In this document: piece after piece, positions 31,910 to 36,560 of the stretch
Layout: the number at the start of each line of letters is the position of its first letter
Position numbering within the stretch: the stretch's first letter is position 1
NCBI GenBank assembly: GCA_903857265.1
Contig: CAIODZ010000014.1
Location: 1 to 36,560 of the forward strand
Reading direction: 5' to 3'
DNA from: an uncultured Phycisphaerales bacterium
GTDB lineage: Bacteria > Planctomycetota > Phycisphaerae > Sedimentisphaerales > Anaerobacaceae
DNA length: 36,560 bases
The notes under the pieces: model-generated
What the model saw: the letters and a program-made list of their open reading frames with translations, nothing else
Database searches by the model: none
What the model was told of the DNA's origin: nothing
Made by a program: the position numbers and the translations under genes

Positions 31910-33058
31910 ATTTTTGAAAAAATACCAACACTGTCGATAGGCAGCATCAAGGCCAGGATTCCGATTATCCAGGGAGGAATGGGGGTAGGCATTTCTTTAT
32001 CCGGGCTGGCTTCTGCGGTCGCAACAGCAGGCGCAATCGGTGTAATCGCGACAGCCGGAATTGGGCAATTCGAGAGTGACGTGAACACCAATTACAGAGA
32101 AGCAAACAAAAGGGCGCTGCGCAAGGAAATAAGAAAAGCAAGGGCAAACACCGATGGAATCATAGGTGTCAATATAATGGTGGCCCTTTCGGACTTTGAC
32201 GAAATGGCGCAGTGCGCAGTGGATGAGCACGTCGATATCCTCTTTATGGGAGCGGGTCTTCCGGTAAAGCTTCCAAATACACTGCCGCTGGACGCGCTTG
32301 GCAGTCTGCATACGAAATTTGTTCCTATAGTTTCATCGGGCAGGGCCGCGGACCTGATTTTCAAGACATGGGCGAAACATTTTTCTCATGTGCCGGATGG
32401 TGTTGTCGTCGAAGGCCCGATGGCAGGCGGACACCTGGGCTTCAAAAAAGAGCAGATTAACGCCCCCGATTATGCCTTGGAAAAGATACTGCCCGACGTA
32501 ATAAACGCGATAAAACCCTACGAGCAGCAGTTCAGCAAACACATACCTGTAATTGCCGGCGGCGGAATATACACCGGCGAAGACATCTACAAATTTATGC
32601 AGATGGGGGCAAGCGGCGTGCAAATGGCGACAAGATTCGTCGCTACATACGAATGCGACGCTTCCGACGAATTTAAACAGGCCTACCTTAAATGCGAAAA
32701 AGACGACATCATTATTATTGACAGCCCCGTGGGACTGCCGGGAAGAGCCATTCGCTGTGATTTTCTTGACCGGGTCGCGACTGGGGCCAAGGAAAAGTTC
32801 CAATGCCCATGGAAGTGCCTGCGGACCTGCGATTTCAAAAATGTGCCGTATTGTATCGCCCTGGCGCTGACCAACGCCAAGAAAGGTAACCTGGAGCACG
32901 GCTTTGCCTTTGCGGGTGCGAACGTCTATAGAGTCAACAAACTCGTCTCCGTAAAGGAGCTTATCGATGAGTTAATGGAAGGCTATTTGCTTGCCGTTCG
33001 CCAGCAGACGGCCGTCGCAAATACAACCTCGATTTCACCTCGTCGTCACTTGGCGTAA
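31910..33058 (+). CDS. NAD(P)H-dependent flavin oxidoreductase, nitronate-monooxygenase-like
   Basis: This FMN-dependent TIM-barrel protein belongs to the 2-nitropropane dioxygenase/YrpB family. Conserved parts are 'IPIIQGGMGVGISLSGLASA', 'GVNIMVA', 'HVDILFMGAGLP', 'VVVEGPMAGGHLG', 'VIAGGGIYTGEDIYKFMQMG', 'GVQMATRFVAT' and a Cys-rich C-terminal part. The first in-frame ATG (31979) would cut off the conserved 'IPTLSIGSIKARIPIIQGG'. In frame, the only plausible earlier start is ATT at 31910 (GTGAG about 8 nt upstream), which gives about 382 residues and a family-like N-terminus. Alternatively, an ATG at 31890 reaches this frame by a -1 shift in the A-run at 31917-31922. The last 20 residues look unlike the family. 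The family is secure, the start is not. Confidence 0.8.
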   Translation: MFEKIPTLSIGSIKARIPIIQGGMGVGISLSGLASAVATAGAIGVIATAGIGQFESDVNTNYREANKRALRKEIRKARANTDGIIGVNIMVALSDFDEMAQCAVDEHVDILFMGAGLPVKLPNTLPLDALGSLHTKFVPIVSSGRAADLIFKTWAKHFSHVPDGVVVEGPMAGGHLGFKKEQINAPDYALEKILPDVINAIKPYEQQFSKHIPVIAGGGIYTGEDIYKFMQMGASGVQMATRFVATYECDASDEFKQAYLKCEKDDIIIIDSPVGLPGRAIRCDFLDRVATGAKEKFQCPWKCLRTCDFKNVPYCIALALTNAKKGNLEHGFAFAGANVYRVNKLVSVKELIDELMEGYLLAVRQQTAVANTTSISPRRHLA

Positions 33059-33192
33059 TATCCCTTATCTTTATATTCTCGGCCTTATCCCCCCTGCCAA
33101 ACATCGTCATCACATGGAGCGAATCGGCTTGCAAAAAAACCAATTGGGCCGGATAATAGGTGAAAAAGCGGTCTTTGGAAGGTGCATCAATT

Positions 33193-34367
33193 ATGAAAAT
33201 TGCGTATTTCGACTGTTTCTCCGGAGCGGCGGGCGACATGATAGCCGGTGCAATGCTCGACGCCGGTCTGGATTTTGAATTCCTCAAATCACAAATAGCG
33301 ACCCTCGGCCTGAAAACCTTGATATTACAGTCAGCGAAACCAGACGCGCCGGGTTGCGAGCGAAGCATTTCGTGCCGCTTATCAAAGAAGAGCATCATCA
33401 CAGGCACCTTGACGATATAAAGAAAATCATCAATGACAGTAAAATAGGCGAAAAGCCGAAGCAGACAGCCATCGCCATATTTGGTCGGCTGGCACAGGCC
33501 GAGGCGACGGTCCACGGCAAAGACCCCGACGATATTCACTTTCACGAAGTCGGGGCGATGGATTCGATTGTGGATATCGTCTCGGCTGCGATTGGATTTG
33601 ACGCCCTGGGAATAGAAAAAGTTTATTGCTCGGCGCTGGCAGTCGGCGGCGGACAGGTCAAAGCGGCCCACGGGATAATGCCCGTGCCCGCGCCGGCGAC
33701 AGCAGAATTATTAAAAGGAATTCCCACCGTCGGCGGGCCAATTGACAAGGAACTGCTCACGCCAACCGGTGCGGCGATATTGACGACGGTCGCTGAAAAT
33801 TTTGGTCCGATACCACCTATGACAATTGAGGCGACTGGTTATGGAGCGGGAACTTTGGACAGCGAGCACGTCCCAAACGTCGTCCGCCTGATTTTAGGCA
33901 GGTCGGCGGAGGAATCGTCGGCAACAACAGACAGGGTTTGTCTGATTGAGACAAATATCGACGACTCAACAGGCGAGATAATCGCCAACGCAATGGACAA
34001 ACTGCTCTCAGCGGGAGCGCTGGACGTTTTCACAACGCCGATTATTATGAAGCAGACCCGCCCCGCCGTACAACTTACCGTTATCTGCCAAACAGCCGAC
34101 ATTGCCAAAATGGAAGAAATAATCTTCCAAAGCGGGATTACCTTCGGCGTCCGCAGGCAAATCGTCGAGCGAAGCAAGCTGGCGAGGGAGTTTGTAACGG
34201 TGACAACGCGGTTCGGTAACATAAAAGTCAAGGTCGGGAGGTGGGCCGACAGAATCGTAAACGCCAAGCCGGAATTTGCGGACTGCGTCAAGGCCGCACA
34301 GGAGCATAACACCAGCGTCAAGGATGTTATGCAGGCGGCAATCGCGGAATTTAAAAAAGTCAAATAA
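33193..34367 (+). CDS. larC: Nickel-pincer cofactor protein LarC, interrupted by a -1 frameshift
   Basis: LarC inserts nickel into the pincer cofactor of lactate racemase-type enzymes. The ATG at 33193 (GGAAGG upstream) opens 'MKIAYFDCFSGAAGDMIAGA' and runs to 'ATLGLK' at 33315; the rest, from 'NLDITVSETRRAG' through 'EEHHHRHLDD', 'FHEVGAMDSIVDIV', 'HGIMPVPAPATAELL' and 'GYGAGTLDSEHVPNV', is in the -1 frame to 34367. Joining at the A-run (33313-33316) gives 391 residues, full family length. The unshifted frame ends at 33420. It may be a programmed shift (larC is known to be split by one in Lactobacillus plantarum, but at a different site), a mutation, or a missing A in the assembly. No larA, larB or larE is nearby. 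Confidence 0.88.
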
Positions 34368-34433
34368 TTACTGGGGGACGATGCAAACTTTGATGATTTG
34401 GCGGTGTTTGCTAACGCTCATGGTAACTCATAA
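34368..34433 (+). pseudogene. Possible remnant of a dockerin-like C-terminal tail
   Basis: Directly after the larC stop, in the same frame, the bases encode 'LLGDDANFDDLAVFANAHGN' plus Ser and a stop (TAA, 34431-34433). The pattern 'D.xNFDDLAVFA' matches the 'VDxxDLAVLAxHW' repeat of the dockerin-like tail at the end of the large secreted protein here (7864-8035). No start codon or upstream domain exists, so it is probably a scrap of a deleted gene. The match is short. Confidence 0.35.
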
Positions 34434-34555
34434 GTAACCTGCTGTTACATTGTTCGTCGTTTTTATATGAACCCTCTCGGCAACCCCGAATTCTCCCTGA
34501 ACGGCTGATTGCATACTCGCGTATTAAAGAGTAGAAGTTATATGAGGATATGAAA

Positions 34556-35518
34556 ATGAAGCTCAAATACGCGGGAATCGTGGTTTTTTTAGGCATCGCG
34601 TTGGTTGCATTGGCTGTGCAGAAGGGAGATAAGCAAATGACTAACAATAAACTGACTCCCGAAGAAGAATATGTAATCGTTCAAAAAGGCACCGAAGCCC
34701 CCTTCACAGGAAAATACCTTAATAATAAAGAACCAGGCACATACGTCTGCAAACGTTGCGGTGCGCCGCTTTATCGCAGTTCCGACAAATTCGACGGACA
34801 CTGCGGCTGGCCCTCTTTCGACGACGAAATCCCCGGCGCAGTAAAACGTGTCCCGGACCCCGATGGCGAACGCACTGAAATTATCTGCGCAAATTGCGGC
34901 GCGCACCTCGGCCACGTCTTCACGGGTGAAGGGTTAACCAAGAAAAACATAAGGCATTGCGTCAATTCAATTTCCCTCATTTTTGTGCCCGCCGCGAAAG
35001 CAGACGCCAACGACCCAAACGACCCCAACAGCAAACCTTCCACAAAGGCATATTTCGCGGGCGGCTGTTTCTGGGGTGTTGATTACTGGCTCAAATCCGC
35101 TCCGGGTGTCGTTTCCGTAACAGCCGGCTATATGGGCGGAACTACCAAAAATCCCACATACAAACAGGTCTGCACGGGCACAACAGGCCACGCTGAAACC
35201 GTTGAGGTCGTCTTCGACCCAAACAAGACCAATTATGAAGACCTCGCTAAACTCTTCTTTGAAATCCACGACCCGACTCAGCGTAACAGGCAAGGCCCTG
35301 ATATTGGCTATCAATACCGTTCCGCGATTTTCTACGCGGACCAGCAGCAAAAGCAAATCGCGGAAAGTTTGATTGAGCAGTTAAAGAAAAAAGGCCTTAA
35401 GGTCGTTACATCGGTTGAGCCCGCAAAAGAATTCTGGCCCGCAGAGGATTACCACCAGGATTATTACTCCAAAACCGGCGGCACCCCCTACTGCCACTTC
35501 CGCACCAAACGCTTCTAA
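34556..35518 (+). CDS. Exported MsrB-MsrA fusion (peptide methionine sulfoxide reductase)
   Basis: This bifunctional enzyme repairs both stereoisomers of methionine sulfoxide in proteins. It has an N-terminal hydrophobic signal or anchor (about 4-22), so it should act outside the cytoplasm. The MsrB domain comes first: zinc ligands Cys65, Cys68, Cys111 and Cys114, 'HCGWPSF', and the catalytic Cys135 in 'NIRHCVNSISL'. After a polar Asn/Asp/Pro-rich linker (about 148-162), the MsrA domain has the catalytic Cys171 in 'FAGGCFWGVDYWL', 'GHAETVEVVFDP', 'NRQGPDIGYQYRS' and 'AEDYHQDY'. The MsrB-then-MsrA order is less usual than MsrA-MsrB. GAGG is 8 nt before the ATG at 34556, preferred over 34550. 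Confidence 0.94.
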   Translation: MKLKYAGIVVFLGIALVALAVQKGDKQMTNNKLTPEEEYVIVQKGTEAPFTGKYLNNKEPGTYVCKRCGAPLYRSSDKFDGHCGWPSFDDEIPGAVKRVPDPDGERTEIICANCGAHLGHVFTGEGLTKKNIRHCVNSISLIFVPAAKADANDPNDPNSKPSTKAYFAGGCFWGVDYWLKSAPGVVSVTAGYMGGTTKNPTYKQVCTGTTGHAETVEVVFDPNKTNYEDLAKLFFEIHDPTQRNRQGPDIGYQYRSAIFYADQQQKQIAESLIEQLKKKGLKVVTSVEPAKEFWPAEDYHQDYYSKTGGTPYCHFRTKRF

Positions 35519-35654
35519 TTTTCGTTCTGTGCCTGTCTGTCCACCATCGAAAAACATCATTATTTTGAACACACATTGAGAATGGTCGTATAACCCCGTT
35601 AGAAGCGGATTTGGGGACTGTTAAAAAAAATTTAAAAAATTTCATAAAATATTC

Positions 35655-35683
35655 TTGACGCACTGTCGATAATCCAATATGCT
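35655..35683 (+). promoter_or_regulatory. Strong predicted promoter of an uncharacterised RNA
   Basis: -35 TTGACG (35655-35660, 5/6) and -10 TATGCT (35678-35683) with a 17-bp spacer, after an AT-rich upstream stretch resembling an UP element. The expected start is at about 35690, exactly where the first stem of the candidate RNA begins. Confidence 0.65.
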
Positions 35684-35689
35684 TGATGT

Positions 35690-35877
35690 GCTAATGCTGG
35701 CATTAGAGCTTTTATATGCCAGTACGGAGTTATCCGGCGTAGCATTAGCGATAGTCGGATGTGGGTGGAAAGCGTAGGTGAATTTGAACAGAATTTTCAA
35801 AGCGTTGAAAGTTTTGCCTTAGCTGAAATAGCGGATGGGTCTTTATAAACCGCTGGCAGTTAGGCAGCGGTTTTTTT
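35690..35877 (+). ncRNA. Candidate structured RNA of unknown class (about 188 nt)
   Basis: The segment runs from a promoter (35655-35683) to an intrinsic terminator (35847-35877) and contains no credible reading frame. The 5' domain folds as a three-way junction. P1 is GCTAATGCT (35690-35698) with AGCATTAGC (35741-35749), P2 is GGCAT (35699-35703) with ATGCC (35716-35720), and P3 is CGGA-GTTA-TCCG (35725-35736). A further hairpin, TTTCAA-AGCG-TTGAAA (35795-35810, extendable to 9 bp), precedes the terminator. It does not show signature sequences of tmRNA, RNase P, SRP RNA or riboswitches I know. Its size is in the range of 6S RNA, but the long-helix form is not evident. Confidence 0.6.
35847..35877 (+). 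terminator. Intrinsic terminator of the candidate RNA
   Basis: A perfect 9-bp stem (AAACCGCTG 35847-35855 with CAGCGGTTT 35865-35873), 9-nt loop, and seven T (35871-35877). It lies about 105 bases before tRNA-Ile, so it separates the RNA from the rRNA operon unless read through. Confidence 0.85.
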
Positions 35878-35981
35878 GTTGCTCTTTTTTATGTATATAT
35901 GTAAACTATCCGGCCTCGACTGATTAGTTTCGAGTTGTTTTTCTTAAACTCAAAACTAAAAACTCAAAATTATTGTTGTTC

Positions 35982-36055
<74 letters not shown>

Positions 36056-36108
36056 CTCGGAATTTGAGATTTGAGATTTCAAGTTTAAGATTCCTGAATC
36101 GCGGCTCC

Positions 36109-36181
36109 GGGGACGTAGCTCAACTGGGAGAGCGTTGGCTTTGCAAGCCAGAGGTTGCCGGTTCGATCCCGGTCGTCTCCA
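36109..36181 (+). tRNA. tRNA-Ala (anticodon TGC)
   Basis: A 73-nt cloverleaf: acceptor GGGGACG/CGTCTCC with discriminator A36181, anticodon stem TTGGC/GCCAG with loop TTTGCAA (anticodon TGC at 36142-36144), T loop TTCGATC. An open frame overlapping it (36064-36372) is spurious. Confidence 0.96.
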
Positions 36182-36183
36182 TT

Positions 36184-36233
36184 AAATTCGCCAAAAGCGA
36201 ATTTTGGGTTGGCCCAAAGGTTAAACCTTTGGG
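36184..36233 (+). other. Two adjacent hairpins in the tRNA-Ala to 23S spacer
   Basis: AAATTCGC-caaaa-GCGAATTT (36184-36204) and CCCAAAGGT-taa-ACCTTTGGG (36213-36233), both perfect. Neither has a U-tract. They may be processing or antitermination elements of the pre-rRNA. Confidence 0.6.
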
Positions 36234-36250
36234 TTACCATGTAAAGTTGT

Positions 36251-36281
36251 TTGACAAGTTAATATGCGGGTGTAGTAAATT
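36251..36281 (+). promoter_or_regulatory. Possible internal promoter before 23S rRNA
   Basis: A consensus -35 TTGACA (36251-36256) is followed by weak -10 candidates (TAAATT at 36276-36281, spacing 19 bp). It could transcribe 23S independently of the tRNAs. The non-ideal spacing keeps confidence low. Confidence 0.3.
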
Positions 36282-36390
36282 TTATATTGTCTTTCTAAAC
36301 GTGGCGAGTCCATGTATCAAAAAGTGGAGCGCAATGTCTGGATATTTATTTTTGGCGATTACTCATGGTTGACCAATCATCGAATGATAT

Positions 36391-36560
36391 GGTCAAGTTA
36401 CTAAGAGTGTATGGGGAATGTCTTGGTGCCGAGAGGCGATGAAGGACGTGGCTGACTGCGATAAGTCCGGGGCAGGTGTCGAGCAACCGTTAATCCCGGA
36501 ATCTCCGAATGGGGAAACCCGACATGACTGGGCAACCAGTTCTTGTCATCTCCGGCTGAA
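36391..36560 (+). rRNA. rrl: 23S ribosomal RNA, 5' end (continues beyond window)
   Basis: The sequence from GGTCAAGTTACTAAGAGTGT onward aligns with the conserved 23S 5' domain: 'GAGGCGATGAAGGACGTG', 'CTGCGATAAG' and 'CCGAATGGGGAAACCC' are near-identical to the universal bacterial pattern. The exact 5' end is taken from the usual GGTYAAG start. It is cut by the window edge. Confidence 0.95.

Noticed and set aside
35690..35877. tmRNA, RNase P RNA, SRP RNA or a known riboswitch
   Set aside because: None of the signature sequences (tRNA-like ends with tag frame, GAGGAAAGTCC, GGAAGCAGCC or ligand-core motifs) is present, so the RNA was left unassigned.
36064..36372. Plus-strand open frame of 102 codons
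   Set aside because: It overlaps the whole tRNA-Ala gene and the rRNA spacer hairpins, has no ribosome binding site and no recognisable domain.

Overview
The window looks like a chromosomal segment from a planctomycete, most likely the Phycisphaerae/Sedimentisphaerales (MSBL9) side of the phylum. The evidence is a very large secreted beta-helix protein ending in a dockerin-like tail of paired 'VDxxDLAxLAxxWL' motifs, a lone type II pseudopilin-like protein, an ECF sigma factor followed by a membrane regulator with a planctomycete-style H-X-DG pseudopilin motif, and a 23S rRNA gene separated from 16S. This placement is inferred from the sequence alone; no database search was run.

Layout. 1-2168: end of a MacB-type ABC exporter and its NodT-type outer-membrane channel, overlapping by ATGA. 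2261-2742: a STAS protein with its own promoter and terminator. 3146-8035: a 1629-residue secreted multidomain protein. 8175-9857 (minus): pseudopilin-like protein and QueG. 9995-10870: MTA phosphorylase. 10934-18016 (minus): aspartate-type aminotransferase, then NrnA, a Gfo/Idh/MocA oxidoreductase, a CNNM/CorC protein, RibF, a TPR protein and a CcdA-like membrane protein. 18280-23592 (plus): sugar-nucleotide/exopolysaccharide operon (ManA, DegT aminotransferase, specialised NusG paralogue, UDP-glucose dehydrogenase, small membrane protein, UDP-glucuronate-epimerase-like protein). 23676-26597 (minus): iron operon dtxR-feoA-feoB with two palindromic operators, each overlapping a recognisable promoter. 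26633-29286: tRNA-Pro, CinA, a sorbitol-type alcohol dehydrogenase and tRNA-Arg. 29318-31567: a PPK2 remnant, a small hypothetical protein, and an ECF sigma/membrane regulator pair. 31568-34433: a nitronate-monooxygenase-like flavoprotein with a start-codon problem, a frameshifted larC, and a scrap of a dockerin-like tail. 34556-35518: secreted MsrB-MsrA fusion. 35655-36560: a promoter-to-terminator unit that encodes no protein, then tRNA-Ile, tRNA-Ala and the 5' end of 23S rRNA.

How the genes fit together. The 18.3-23.6 kb operon supplies mannose-6-phosphate, UDP-glucuronate and probably UDP-galacturonate, plus an aminosugar step. Its embedded NusG paralogue suggests operon-specific antitermination, as for RfaH, UpxY and LoaP. 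The FeoAB operon is probably repressed by its own DtxR-family regulator when metal is plentiful.

Most noteworthy: (i) an unassigned structured RNA of about 188 nt at 35690-35877 with a matching promoter and intrinsic terminator; (ii) a 23S rRNA operon that keeps tRNA-Ile and tRNA-Ala but has no 16S upstream; (iii) two neighbouring genes (31.9 and 33.3 kb) that each need a -1 shift, or one extra A, in an A-run to match their families, which may be homopolymer error or slippage; (iv) metal-responsive operators placed precisely within promoters; (v) gene remnants of PPK2 and of a dockerin-like tail; (vi) a perfect 28-base AT palindrome. I found no CRISPR array, insertion sequence, prophage or recognisable defence system.
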